Below, one piece after another: positions 45,653 through 54,860 of a stretch of 64,000 nucleotides of DNA. Under the pieces are notes generated by a model that saw nothing but the letters and a program-made list of their open reading frames with translations, did not search any database and was not told where the DNA came from. The position numbers and the translations under genes were made by a program. The stretch lies in contig NZ_CP094264.1 in the NCBI RefSeq assembly GCF_023614235.1, positions 186,001-250,000 of the forward strand, written 5' to 3'. The stretch comes from Streptomyces sp. MRC013 (GTDB lineage: Bacteria > Actinomycetota > Actinomycetes > Streptomycetales > Streptomycetaceae). Position 1 is the first letter of the stretch. Each line of letters starts with the position of its first letter.

Positions 45653-47186
45653 CGGCGCCGCCTTTCCGGGAGGGCACGGTGGTGCGGACGGGCCGGCCGG
45701 GCCGGGCGGCCCCGGTGATCCGGGCGGCGGCGAGCTTGCCGCTGACGAGGACCGTGGGGACGCCCACGCCGGGGGTGGTGCCGCAGCCTGCGAGGACGAC
45801 GTTGTCCCAGCCGCGCATGAGGTTGCGCGGCCGGAACGGGCCCGTTTGCGCGAAGGTGTGGGAGACGGAGAACGGGGTGCCCGCCGCGTGGCCCTGCGCC
45901 GCCCAGTCCAGGGGGGTGACGAGCAGTTCCCGGTCGACGGAGGCGGCGAACCCGTCCAGTCCCCGGCGTTCGAGTTCGGCCACGAGGCGGTCGCGGTAGC
46001 GGGGGCCGAGGTCGCGCCAGGACTCGGGCGCCGGGCCGGTCGTCGTGTTGGGGCAGGGGGCCAGGACGTAGTGGAGGTGGCGCCCCTCGGGGGCGAGGGA
46101 CGGGTCGTGGGTCGTGGGTCGGGTGATCAGCAGCGACGGGTCGCTCATCAGGCTCCCCCGCCGCGTCAGCTCGTCGAAGGTGTCCTCCCAGGCCGCGCCG
46201 AAGGAGATCGTGTGGTGGGCGAGCCCCGGCCACGTGCGGCGGGTCCCGGCGTGCAGGACGACGGCGGACGGGGAGTGCCGCAGCCGCACCGGCCGCCGGG
46301 GCGCCCGCCCCAGCAGGCGGTGGACCACGGGCAGGTCGGGGGTGAGCACCACCGCGTCGCAGGCGATCCGCTCCCCCGTCGACAGGTGGACCGCGCGGAC
46401 CCGGCCCGCACCCCGCTCCAGCCGCGTGACCTCCGCGGACCAGCACAGCCGCGCCCCCGCCTCACCGGCCGCGTCCGCCATGGCCCGCGGGAGGGCGTGC
46501 ACCCCGCCGCGCGGGAAGTACACGCCCGCCACGGTGTCCATGTAGGCGATGACCGCGTACGCGGCGAGTGCCCGCGCGGGGGCCACCCCGGCGTAAAGGG
46601 CCTGGAAGGAGAAGACCCGCCGCAGGCGCCGGTCCGTCAGGAAGGCGCCGACGCGCGGCGCCAGCCGGCCGAAGCCGCCCAGGGCCGCGAGCCGGGCGAG
46701 GTCCGGGTGGAGGAGCTGGAACGGGGAGTCGAAGTTGGCGTCGATGAAGCGGCCCATCTGCACCCGGTACAGGCGTTCCAGCCACTCCCTGAGCCTGCGG
46801 TAGCCCTCGGCGTCGGCGGGTCCGGCGAACCGCCGCACCTCCTCCTCCATGGCGTCGGCGTCGGTGTGGACGTCGAGGGCCGAGCCGTCCGCGAAGCGCG
46901 CCCGGTACGCCGGGTGCAGCGCCACCAGTTCCAGCCGCCGGTACAGGCTGTCGCCGACGGCGGCGAACGCCTCGTCGGCCAGCTCCGGCATGGTGAACAC
47001 GGTGGGACCGGTGTCGACCCGGTACCCGCCGAGCTCCACCCGGCCCGCCCGGCCGCCCGGCCCGGTCTCCCGCTCGACGACGGTGACCCGCCGGCCCGCG
47101 CCGAGCAGGTGGAGGGCTGCGGCGAGGCCGGAGAGCCCCGCGCCGACCACGACGACGTGGCCGGTCGGTCCGGGCACGGTCTTCAC
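45639..47186 (-). CDS. crtI: Phytoene desaturase (CrtI)
   Basis: 515 aa, GTG 47186 overlapping the crtE stop. FAD fold [39 protein letters not shown], then [60 protein letters not shown], and the C-terminal carotenoid desaturase signature [20 protein letters not shown]. Converts phytoene to lycopene through successive desaturations. Intact; ends with a short basic tail overlapping crtB. Confidence 0.95.
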   Translation of the reverse strand: MKTVPGPTGHVVVVGAGLSGLAAALHLLGAGRRVTVVERETGPGGRAGRVELGGYRVDTGPTVFTMPELADEAFAAVGDSLYRRLELVALHPAYRARFADGSALDVHTDADAMEEEVRRFAGPADAEGYRRLREWLERLYRVQMGRFIDANFDSPFQLLHPDLARLAALGGFGRLAPRVGAFLTDRRLRRVFSFQALYAGVAPARALAAYAVIAYMDTVAGVYFPRGGVHALPRAMADAAGEAGARLCWSAEVTRLERGAGRVRAVHLSTGERIACDAVVLTPDLPVVHRLLGRAPRRPVRLRHSPSAVVLHAGTRRTWPGLAHHTISFGAAWEDTFDELTRRGSLMSDPSLLITRPTTHDPSLAPEGRHLHYVLAPCPNTTTGPAPESWRDLGPRYRDRLVAELERRGLDGFAASVDRELLVTPLDWAAQGHAAGTPFSVSHTFAQTGPFRPRNLMRGWDNVVLAGCGTTPGVGVPTVLVSGKLAAARITGAARPGRPVRTTVPSRKGGADDPS

Positions 47187-48330
47187 GCGGCCTCCCCGCC
47201 GTGCATCGGCGCGGTGCCGGACGCGATCCCCACCGAGGCGGCGAACTCCTCCCGGACGGCGCGGTCCGCGCCGGTCCGGGCGAAGTGGCGCACGCCGGCG
47301 GCCGCCAGTTCCGCGATCTCCGCCTCGACGACCGTGCGCGCCCCCGTCCGCTCCATCGCGGCGCGCATCCGGTCCACCTCCTCGTCCGTGAGCGGCTCTC
47401 CCCCGGGCCGCAGGGCCCCGATCGCCTCCTCGTCGCCGGACGACTCCGCGAGCGAGGAGGCGACGGCGAAGAGGTAGGTGAGGCGGCGTCCGCGCAGGTC
47501 CTCGCCGACCGGCTTGCCCGTGGCCGAGGGCTCCCCGAAGGCGCCGAGCAGGTCGTCGCGGAGCTGGAAGGCCAGTCCCGCGCACCGCCCGGCGGAGCGG
47601 AGCGCGTCCAGGACGGCCGCGTCGGCGCCGGCCAGGACCGCGCCCAGGGCGAGGGGCCGCCCGACGGTGTACAGCGCGCTCTTGAGCGCGGCGATGGCGA
47701 CCGCCTCGTCCACGTCGGACGCGCCGGTCGCCTGGGCGTGGACGTCGCGGTACTGCCCCGCGACCATCTCGCCGCGCATGGCCCGCCACTCGGCCAGGAG
47801 GGCCGCCGCGCGGGGGTGCCGAGCGCCGTCTCGGCGAGCAGGTCGTCCGCCCAGGCCAGGGCCAGGTCGCCGGCGAGGACGGCGGCGGCGGTCGAGAAGC
47901 GCTCCGGCGCGCCCCTCATGCGGCCCGCGGCGTGCATGCGGGCGAAGTCCGCCTGGACGGACGGCGCCCCGCGGCGCGTCGGCGACCCGTCCATGACGTC
48001 GTCGTGTATCAGGGCGCACGCCTGGACCAGTTCGAGGGCCGCGCCCACCCTCAGCACGGCCCGCGGGTCGCCGGTCCCGCCGGCCGCACGCCAGCCGCAC
48101 CAGGCGAAGGCGGCGCGCAGGCGCTTCCCGCGGCGCCGGGTGAACGCGGCGACGCGGCCCGCGACGTCGCGGGCGTGCACCGGATCCACCTCGCGCGCCT
48201 CGCGCAACCGGACGCCGAGGTGCTCGTCGAGGATCGCCTCGACGGCCGCGACGGCGTCGCGCGCCGTGCGCGGCGCGCCGTCCCGCCCGGTCCGGCCGCC
48301 GCCGGCCGTGTTCGTCCGCGTACCGGGCAT
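47183..48330 (-). CDS. crtE: Geranylgeranyl diphosphate synthase (CrtE), frameshifted near 47814
   Basis: ATG 48330 with GAAGGGGA upstream. RGKRLRAAFAWCGWRAAG, ALELVQACALIHDDVMDGSP (first Asp-rich motif DDVMD), RRGAPSVQADFARMH. After LLAETALGTP a G5 run (47812-47816) has apparently lost one base. The next frame continues RAAALLAEWRAMRGEMVAGQ, YTVGRPLALGAVLAGADAAV, AGLAFQLRDDLLGAFGEPSA (second Asp-rich region) and TGKPVGEDLRGRRLTYLFAV. Stop at 47183. Makes the C20 precursor. First gene of the minus-strand crt operon; about 381 aa. Confidence 0.92.
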
Positions 48331-48682
48331 GCCCGTCCCCTTCGTTCTCTGGTCCCTGTCACCCGTGCTTTCCGTCTCGGGCCCCGGCACGGATGCGCTT
48401 ATCCCTGCCCCGTACGCGGCCCGGCCCCGAACGGCTCACCGGTACGGCCCACAGGTGCGGGTGCCCGGGCCGCCCGCCGCGGCCGGCGGGCGGTTCCGGT
48501 GCCGCGGTGCGCGGCCCTCCCCGCGGCTCCGCGCCCCACGCCTCCGGCGCCCGCCCGGTCGAGGGCGGCGCGGCGCGGCGGGAGTCCCCCGGCGGACGCG
48601 CCGGACAGGCATGGGGGCCGGTTCGCGGGGCAGGCGGATGTCACCCATCGGCCCCCGTACGGGGCGTAAGGAGGAGCGTGAC
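48331..48682. promoter_or_regulatory. Divergent intergenic region upstream of crtE and the PRC-barrel gene
   Basis: About 350 bp with no supported gene. It must contain the crtE-I-B promoter (leftward) and the PRC-barrel promoter (rightward). AAGGAGGAG just before 48683 is the ribosome site of the latter. I see no convincing promoter hexamers. Confidence 0.5.
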
Positions 48683-49033
48683 GTGCACACGGACATCTGG
48701 GCCTGTCCCGAGGCTGCGAACTACGTTCCCGGCACCGACCTGACCGGGTACGGGGTCGAGGCGGTGGACGGCTCCATCGGCAAGGTCGACAAGCACTCCG
48801 CCGAGGTCGGCGCGTGCTACCTCGTGGTGGACACGGGACCGTGGATCTTCGGCAGGCAGGTCCTCCTCCCCGCCGGAGTCATCACCTCCGTGGACGACGA
48901 GCAGCGGGTGGTGCGCGTCTCCCGCACCAAGGAGGAGATCAAGAACGCTCCGGAGTACGTTCCGGACAGGCACGACCACGACGGCGGGCACCGCATGGAG
49001 TTCGCGGACTACTACCTGGCGTTCTTCCGCTGA
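48683..49033 (+). CDS. PRC-barrel domain protein
   Basis: 116 aa, GTG 48683 with AAGGAGGAG about 6 nt upstream. LTGYGVEAVDGSIGKVDKHS, YLVVDTGPWIFGRQVLLPAG and VITSVDDEQRVVRVSRTKEE define a PRC barrel (RimM/photosynthetic-reaction-centre H-subunit fold). The C-terminal tail EFADYYLAFFR is short and amphipathic. Such proteins are common in Streptomyces and probably bind partners; no catalytic residues. Followed after 35 bp by a tiny basic protein. Confidence 0.88.
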   Translation: MHTDIWACPEAANYVPGTDLTGYGVEAVDGSIGKVDKHSAEVGACYLVVDTGPWIFGRQVLLPAGVITSVDDEQRVVRVSRTKEEIKNAPEYVPDRHDHDGGHRMEFADYYLAFFR

Positions 49034-49068
49034 GGGCCCGCCCCGCATCCGTACGAGAAGGAGATGAC

Positions 49069-49218
49069 ATGTCCGGTCTGATGAATCGGCTCAAGGAGTT
49101 CGGCCGCAGCCCGCAGGGGCGGAAGCTGGCGGACCAGGCGCGGCGGGCCGCCGCCGATCCGCGCAAGCGGGAGCAGGCCCGGCGGCTGCTCGGCAAGCTG
49201 CGCGGCGGCCGCCACTGA
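49069..49218 (+). CDS. Small basic helical protein (49 aa)
   Basis: ATG 49069 with GAAGGAG spaced 5 nt. Reads SGLMNRLKEFGRSPQGRKLA then DQARRAAADPRKREQARRLL and GKLRGGRH: a single basic amphipathic region. Good ribosome site and strong terminator after the stop support a real gene. No recognised family beyond small Streptomyces hypothetical proteins; possibly a nucleic-acid- or membrane-surface-binding peptide. Likely co-transcribed with the PRC-barrel gene. Confidence 0.75.
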   Translation: MSGLMNRLKEFGRSPQGRKLADQARRAAADPRKREQARRLLGKLRGGRH

Positions 49219-49234
49219 GGCGGCCTCCCCGCCC

Positions 49235-49272
49235 CCTCACCCGCACGGACGGCGGCGTCCGTGCGGGTGAGG
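49235..49272. terminator. Perfect 16-bp stem, 6-nt loop terminator
   Basis: CCTCACCCGCACGGAC (49235-49250), loop GGCGGC, GTCCGTGCGGGTGAGG (49257-49272), 16 bp after the small basic gene's stop. A second hairpin follows at 49283-49340. Confidence 0.8.
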
Positions 49273-49282
49273 TCGTTCTCCG

Positions 49283-49340
49283 GGGTATCCGGGCGTGCGG
49301 GGCACGCCCCGAGTGCCCCGCCGCGCACGCCCGGGTACCC
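49283..49340. terminator. Second large hairpin (17-bp outer stem with one mismatch plus inner GGGCAC/GTGCCC stem)
   Basis: The outer arms 49283-49299 and 49324-49340 pair with one mismatch; the inner arms are GGGCAC (49299-49304) and GTGCCC (49313-49318). Tandem with the preceding terminator, it separates the PRC-barrel unit from the acyltransferase gene. Confidence 0.6.
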
Positions 49341-49592
49341 GGCGCTCCGGTGTGCAGACCTCCAGTCAGGTCGTCCCGGCGCGAGGGGACTTGCGGCCGC
49401 GGCCCCACGGGGGCGGCGGTGCGGGAGGCGCGGGCACAACCGTTCGCGGGGGCCGTGTGTCGTACGTGGTGCGGGTGGTTCCGCGGGAGGCGTTCCCCGA
49501 CCGTCCCCGTGCCGGCGCGCATCCGGAAGACGCCGGTACGCGCACACGTCCGGCGCGGCCTGTTCCGGGGCCGAAGGATACGAGGAGATCCC

Positions 49593-50903
49593 GTGACACC
49601 CCTGCTCGGGCCGGTCCGTGCCCCGGCCGTCCGGCGCCCCCCGCGGCTGGCGGCGCTGGACGGCCTGCGCCTGCTCGCCGCCCTGATGGTGCTGCTCTTC
49701 CACTACGTGGGCCTCGGCCACGGGTGGAGGGCCCCCGCCCGGACGCTGTTCCCTGAGGTCTTCCCGTTCGCGGCGTACGGGTGGCTGGGGGTGCAGTTGT
49801 TCTTCCTGGTCAGCGGGTTCGTCATCTGCATGAGCTGCTGGGACCGTTCGCTGGGGGACTTCTTCACCTCGCGCGTGGTGCGGCTGTACCCGGCGTACTG
49901 GTTCTGCGTACTCGCCACGACGGCCGTGCTGGTGCTCGTGCCGGGCGGTTACGTCCGGCGGCCCTGGCACGAGGTGCTGGCGAACCTGACGATGGTGCAG
50001 GCGTTCCTCGGGGTGGAGCCGGTGGACCCGGTGTACTGGACGCTCTTCGCCGAACTGCGGTTCTACCTGCTCTTCGCGATCGTCGCCTGGGGCGGGCTGA
50101 CGTACCGGCGCGTCCTGCTGTTCTGCTGCCTGTGGGGGACGGCCGCGCTGGTGCTCGACCGGTTCGGCGGGGAGTCGTTCGGCCAGTTCCTGATGCCCGA
50201 ACACTGCTGGTACTTCATCGCCGGCATCGCCTTCCACCTGATGTACCGCTTCCGGCCGACGGCGCTCCTGTGGGGCGTCGTCCTGATGTCGTTCACGGCC
50301 GCGGTGCCGACCGCGCGTGCGACCTGGCGGGCCTCCGTCGGGAACATGGGCCAGTGGGTGCCGTTCTGGCCGGTGATGGCCGTGCTGGCGGTGTCCTTCG
50401 CGGCGATGGCCCTGATCGCCACGGGCAGGACCGACCGGATCACGTGGCGCTGGCTGCCGGTCGCCGGATCGCTCACCTATCCGCTCTACCTCCTGCACCA
50501 GTACGTCGGCTGGGAGCTCATCACCCACGTGGAGGGGAACTTCCGGATCCACCCCGCCGTCCTGCTGGGGGCGGTGGCCGGCGGGATGGCGGCGGCCGCC
50601 CTCCTGGTCCACCGGTGCGTCGAGGAGCCCCTGGGCCGCTGGCTGAGGCCGCGGGTCCGGGCGGGCGTCGAGGACGCCTCGTCCCGTGCCGGGCGGCTGC
50701 GTCCGCAGGCGGCGGACCTCCGGGACGCGGGGACGGGGCGGGCGCCGGGCCCGCCCCCGGCCGGCCCCGGCGCCGCGGTGCCCGGCCCGCGCCGGGAGGC
50801 GGCCGTCGCGCGGGCTCCGGGGAGCGACCGCGGCGGCCCGGTGTGCACGTCCGGCTGCGGGCGGCCCGTGCCGTCCCGAGCCGGTGCGGGCGAGCCCGGC
50901 TGA
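49593..50903 (+). CDS. Membrane acyltransferase family 3 (OafA/YrhL-type)
   Basis: 436 aa, GTG 49593 (CGAGGAG upstream). About ten membrane segments. LAALDGLRLLAALMVLLFHY contains the conserved Arg and active-site His region, followed by GWLGVQLFFLVSGFVICMSC, FFTSRVVRLYPAYWFCVLAT (FxxRRxxRLxP motif), VDPVYWTLFAELRFYLLFAI, and SLTYPLYLLHQYVGWELITH near the end. Transfers acyl groups to extracytoplasmic sugars or lipids. The C-terminal 80 aa after RCVEEPLGRWLRPR are low-complexity and probably disordered cytoplasmic sequence. Stand-alone. Confidence 0.92.
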   Translation: MTPLLGPVRAPAVRRPPRLAALDGLRLLAALMVLLFHYVGLGHGWRAPARTLFPEVFPFAAYGWLGVQLFFLVSGFVICMSCWDRSLGDFFTSRVVRLYPAYWFCVLATTAVLVLVPGGYVRRPWHEVLANLTMVQAFLGVEPVDPVYWTLFAELRFYLLFAIVAWGGLTYRRVLLFCCLWGTAALVLDRFGGESFGQFLMPEHCWYFIAGIAFHLMYRFRPTALLWGVVLMSFTAAVPTARATWRASVGNMGQWVPFWPVMAVLAVSFAAMALIATGRTDRITWRWLPVAGSLTYPLYLLHQYVGWELITHVEGNFRIHPAVLLGAVAGGMAAAALLVHRCVEEPLGRWLRPRVRAGVEDASSRAGRLRPQAADLRDAGTGRAPGPPPAGPGAAVPGPRREAAVARAPGSDRGGPVCTSGCGRPVPSRAGAGEPG

Positions 50904-50969
50904 GGAGCGGCGGCCCCTGCCGGGGCGCGCCGCGGCCCGGTCCGCGGCGGTCCGGACGGCGCCGGCCGG

Positions 50970-52175
50970 TCAGCGCGCCCCGCCCGTCTCCCCCGCCGGC
51001 ACCGGCCGCCGGAGCAGGTAGACGCCCGCCGTCGACACCAGAGCGACCATGCTGGCGATGAACACCAGTCCGGCGCCCTCCAGGCCGATCGGCCCGGACA
51101 GCAGCCCCACCCCGATGACCGGCACGGAGATCCCCGCGTAGGCCACCACGAACAGCGACGAGATCACGGCCGCGCGCCGGTCGGCGTCGGACGCCCCGGC
51201 GACCGCGGACAGCGCCCCGCGGAAGGCCAGGCCCTGTCCGATCCCGCCGACGACCGCGCTCAGCACCACCAGCGGCAGCAGGTCCCACCACAGCGCCCCC
51301 GCCAGCAGCGCCAGCCCGCCGAGGAGCGCGGCGCAGCCCAGCGGCAGCGACCGGCCCACGCCGAGCCGGCCGACGGCCAGCTGCCCGGCGGTCGAGGCGA
51401 AGAAGGCGAGTGCGACGACCAGCCCGCTCACCGCGCGGTTGTGCACGTCCAGGGACTGGGCGAGGAAGGACGGACTGACCGATGTGAACACCCCGAAGAG
51501 GGCGAACCCCACGAAGGCCGCGGTCGCCGCCGGGGCGAAGACCGCCCGCACCCGCGGGGGCAGCCCCGGCCGCTGCGGCCGCACGGTGCTCAGCGGGCGC
51601 CGTTCCCGGACGGTCTCCGGGAGCCGGAGCAGGACGGCGGCCGAGCAGGCCACCAGGGCGAGGTGCACGGCGAACGGCAGGTGCAGCGGCCAGTCGGCGT
51701 ACTGCGCGAGGACGCCGGCGAGCAGCGGGCCGCAGCCCAGCCCGCCCATGTTCACGGAGGTCGCCACGAACGTGGCCCGCGAGGCGCCCCCGGGTGGTGC
51801 CAGCTCCATCACGTACGCCGTGGCGGCCCCGGTGAACAGGCCGGCGGACAGGCCCGACAGCAGTCGCCCCGCGTACAGCCAGCCCAGGGCGGTGGCCCCC
51901 AGGAAGCAGGCGGCGCTCGCGGCCGCGAACCCCAGCCCCCACCACAGCACCGGACGCCTGCCCACGCCGTCCGAGGCGTTGCCCGCCAGCAGCAGCGCCC
52001 CGACGACTCCGAGGGCGTAGACGGCGTAGACGACGGTGACCGTGAGTTCGGCGAAGCCGAACTCCTCCTGGTAGAGGCCGTAGAGGGGGGTCGGCAGCGT
52101 CGTGCCGGCCATGCACACGGCGAAGACCGCCCCGCCGAGCAGGCACGGGCGCCAACTCCGGAAACCACCGTTCAT
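50970..52175 (-). CDS. MFS transporter
   Basis: 401 aa, ATG 52175. Twelve predicted helices. CLLGGAVFAVCMAGTTLPTP, YGLYQEEFGFAELTVTVVYA, LLLAGNASDGVGRRPVLWWG (MFS motif A), LLSGLSAGLFTGAATAYVME, then the second half from PAATAAFVGFALFGVFTSVS. Motif C-like Gly/Pro-rich sequence (VNMGGLGCGPLLAGVLAQYA) suggests a proton-coupled drug exporter, but the substrate is unknown. No regulator adjacent. Confidence 0.9.
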   Translation of the reverse strand: MNGGFRSWRPCLLGGAVFAVCMAGTTLPTPLYGLYQEEFGFAELTVTVVYAVYALGVVGALLLAGNASDGVGRRPVLWWGLGFAAASAACFLGATALGWLYAGRLLSGLSAGLFTGAATAYVMELAPPGGASRATFVATSVNMGGLGCGPLLAGVLAQYADWPLHLPFAVHLALVACSAAVLLRLPETVRERRPLSTVRPQRPGLPPRVRAVFAPAATAAFVGFALFGVFTSVSPSFLAQSLDVHNRAVSGLVVALAFFASTAGQLAVGRLGVGRSLPLGCAALLGGLALLAGALWWDLLPLVVLSAVVGGIGQGLAFRGALSAVAGASDADRRAAVISSLFVVAYAGISVPVIGVGLLSGPIGLEGAGLVFIASMVALVSTAGVYLLRRPVPAGETGGAR

Positions 52176-52279
52176 ACCGGTGACGGTAACCCCGGCCGCG
52201 GCCCGCGGCCCGGTGTGCCGCGCCGCCGTGTCCTCCGTCCGCCGCCCCGGCCGCGCCCTGCCCCTCCGTACCGCGGGGG

Positions 52280-52816
52280 TCAGGCGCCGGATCCCGCGGA
52301 GGCGGCCCCGACCAGGCCGTCCAGCCATGCCTGATGGCCGTTGAGCATCGGGTTGGGGACCTGGCGGGCCAGTTCCGCGGCGAGTCTGCCGGTCTGCGTC
52401 TCCTGGGTGAGGACGCGGACCCGGCCGCCGGGCAGGTCCTCCACCAGCCAGGCGTGCAGCACCTCGAGCCGCTCCTCGGGCGGGCCGTCCTGGTGGGCGG
52501 CCCAGGACAGGCGGCCCGGCGTTCCCTCCGCCGGGGCCCGGAACTGCACGACGCGGGCGTGCTGGGTGCGCACGGACGGGAAGCCGACGGGGTCGAAGGT
52601 GAAGACGGTGCCGTCGCTCAGGACGGGACCGCCGCCCTCCGGGAAGGAGATGCCGGTGATGTTGTCGTAGTACGACTCCCAGGTGGAGGTGTCGGTCAGG
52701 TAGCGCCAGACCCGGGCGGCGGTGAGACCCCGGACGATCACCTCGTTGGAGACGAAGTTGTCGCCGGTACCGGGCAGCTGGTCCTCGGGCCAGTCGATGG
52801 CGTTCTGGACGGTCAT
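52280..52816 (-). CDS. SRPBCC (START/Bet v1-like) family protein
   Basis: 178 aa, ATG 52816 with GGAGAA-type site upstream. FVSNEVIVRGLTAARVWRYL, TDTSTWESYYDNITGISFPE, DGTVFTFDPVGFPSVRTQHA and GGRVRVLTQETQTGRLAAEL followed by a C-terminal helix (HQAWLDGLVGAA) match the helix-grip fold. Possibly an AHSA1-like or polyketide-cyclase-like small-molecule binding protein; ligand unknown. Divergent from the SIR2 gene. Confidence 0.85.
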   Translation of the reverse strand: MTVQNAIDWPEDQLPGTGDNFVSNEVIVRGLTAARVWRYLTDTSTWESYYDNITGISFPEGGGPVLSDGTVFTFDPVGFPSVRTQHARVVQFRAPAEGTPGRLSWAAHQDGPPEERLEVLHAWLVEDLPGGRVRVLTQETQTGRLAAELARQVPNPMLNGHQAWLDGLVGAASAGSGA

Positions 52817-53023
52817 GAGGGGGTTCTCCTTTCGCGGACCGGGGCCGGGCCGGCGGTGCCGGGCGGGGCGGGCTCCCGCGGGTGGACGCGGTCCTCACCG
52901 GTCACCGGTACCCGCGCCGGGTTCCCCGTCGGGCGCTGTCACCCGAACGTCGGCGCGCACCCGGGTCACGCGCGCCCGCCGGCCGGGAGGCGGCGCGTGG
53001 GCCGTCGGCGCAGAGTGGGAGGC

Positions 53024-54860
53024 ATGAGGGACCACGGCGGAGCCGCGCCGACGGCGGCGGTGCGGGGGCTCGACCCCCTGGTCTCGCTCGCCATGTGCGT
53101 GCAGGCCGGGCCCGGCGTGTACGCGCTGCTGCTGGGCGCGGGCGTGTCGCGGGACGCGGGGGTGCCCACCGGGTGGGAGATCGTCACGGACCTGGTGCAC
53201 CGGGCCGCCGTCGCGCGCGGCGCGGACGAGGAGCTCGCCGCGGCCGATCCGGAGTCCTGGTGGGCCCGCCACGGGGACGGCGGGCCGCTCGGCTACTCCG
53301 CCCTGCTGGAGGCGCTGGGCGGCACCTCCGCCGCCCGGCACAAGCTGCTGCGCGGTTACTTCGAGCCGGACGACGCGGAGTGGCGGGACGGGCTCAAGCT
53401 GCCCGGGGCGGCGCACCGGGCGGTGGCCCGGCTGGTGGCGCAGGGCTGGGTGCGCGTGGTGCTGACCACTAACTTCGACCGGCTCACCGAGCAGGCCCTG
53501 GCGGCCGCGGGGGTGCAGCCGCAGGTCGTCCACGGCCCCGGCAGCCTGCGCGGGATGACGCCGCTGGCGCACGCCCGGGCCACGGTGGTCAAGCTGCACG
53601 GCGACCTGACCGACCTGGAGGCCCGCAACACCGAGCGCGAACTGGAGCGGTACCCGGCTGCCTGGGCCGGGCTGGTGGACCAGGTGCTGGACGAGTACGG
53701 GCTGATCGTCTGCGGCTGGTCCGCCCGGTGGGACCACGCGCTGGTCGCCTGCTTCGAACGCCGCGCCACGCGCCGGTACCCCGTGTTCTGGGCCGCCCCG
53801 CACGGGGTGCGGGGCAGGGCCGCCGAGCTCGTCGCCCGGCACGGCGCCGTGGTGGTGCGGGGGCTGACCGCGCAGGAGTTCCTGCCCGGCCTGCTGGCCC
53901 GGGTGGAGGCCCTGGCGCACCGGGCGGAGCCCGCGCCCACCCGCGAGCTGTCGGTGGCCCGTCTCAAACGCGCGCTGCCCGACCCGGTGCGCCGCATCGA
54001 CCTGTACGAACTGGTGGACGCCGAGGCGGCGCGCGTGGTGGAGCGCGTCTCGGACGGCGACCGGTACCCGGCCGGCGTGCGGTTCCCGGATCCGCGGGCG
54101 TACCGGGAGGTGCTGGAGCGCTACGAGAGCGACTGCGACACGCTGCTGCACCTGATGGCCGTGGGCGCGTTCCACGACGAGTCCGGGGCGCACACCCGGG
54201 TGTGGGTGCGCGCGCTGCGGCGGCTGCTCAACGCGGGCGGGGGCGCCCGCGGCGGGAGGGACGGCGAGCCGCACCTCTACCCGGCCCTGCTCGCCCTGTC
54301 CGCCGCGGGCGGCGCCGCCGTACTGGCCGGGCGCGACGACCTCCTCGGCCGGCTGTTCCTCGAACCGGTCCCGGTCCGCCCCCACCGGGCCGCCGCCGAG
54401 TCCGGGCCCGCCGTGCTCGCCCTGCGTGCGGGGGGAGGTCCTCGGCCCCGGTGAACGCCTCAACGCGCTGCTGGGGCGGCCGCACCCTCCGGCCGCCGTC
54501 CGGGCGGCGCACAGCACCTGGCTGCGGGAACGGCTGCGGGACGTGCTCGCCGAGCCGGCCGCCGACAGCGACCGCACGATCTCCGACGCGCTGGACTGCT
54601 ACGAGTACCTGGCCGCGCTCCTCCAGGCCGACTTCTCGGAAGCCCCCGACATCTCCGGTGAGTTCGCCCTCCCCGACCGCTGGGACGTCGACGGGCGGCT
54701 CCGCGTCGCCGTGCGCGTGCAGGCCCGGTTCTCCGAGACCTGGCCGATGCTCCGCAGCGGCGCGTTCGGCGGCGAACTCCAGCGGGCCCACACGGCCGCG
54801 GCGGTGGTGGACGCGCTGTCGTGGGAGCGTCACGCGGAGGCCGCGGGGGGGCCGTCGTGA
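53024..54860 (+). CDS. SIR2-family (SIR2_2) NAD-binding protein with helical C-terminal domain, frameshifted near 54432
   Basis: ATG 53024. SIR2 core at about residues 25-260: GVYALLLGAGVSRDAGVPTG, WVRVVLTTNFDRLTEQALAA (catalytic-type TTNFD), ATVVKLHGDLTDLEARNTER (His of the LHG motif), VDQVLDEYGLIVCGWSARWD. A further domain follows (LKRALPDPVRRIDLYELVDA, REVLERYESDCDTLLHLMAV). At G6 54430-54435 one base is apparently inserted; the next frame gives EVLGPGERLNALLGRPHPPA and WLRERLRDVLAEPAADSDRT to 54860. About 612 aa. SIR2 domains of this type hydrolyse NAD in several phage-defence systems. Tail-to-tail with the NACHT gene, overlapping it by 31 bp. Confidence 0.85.
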
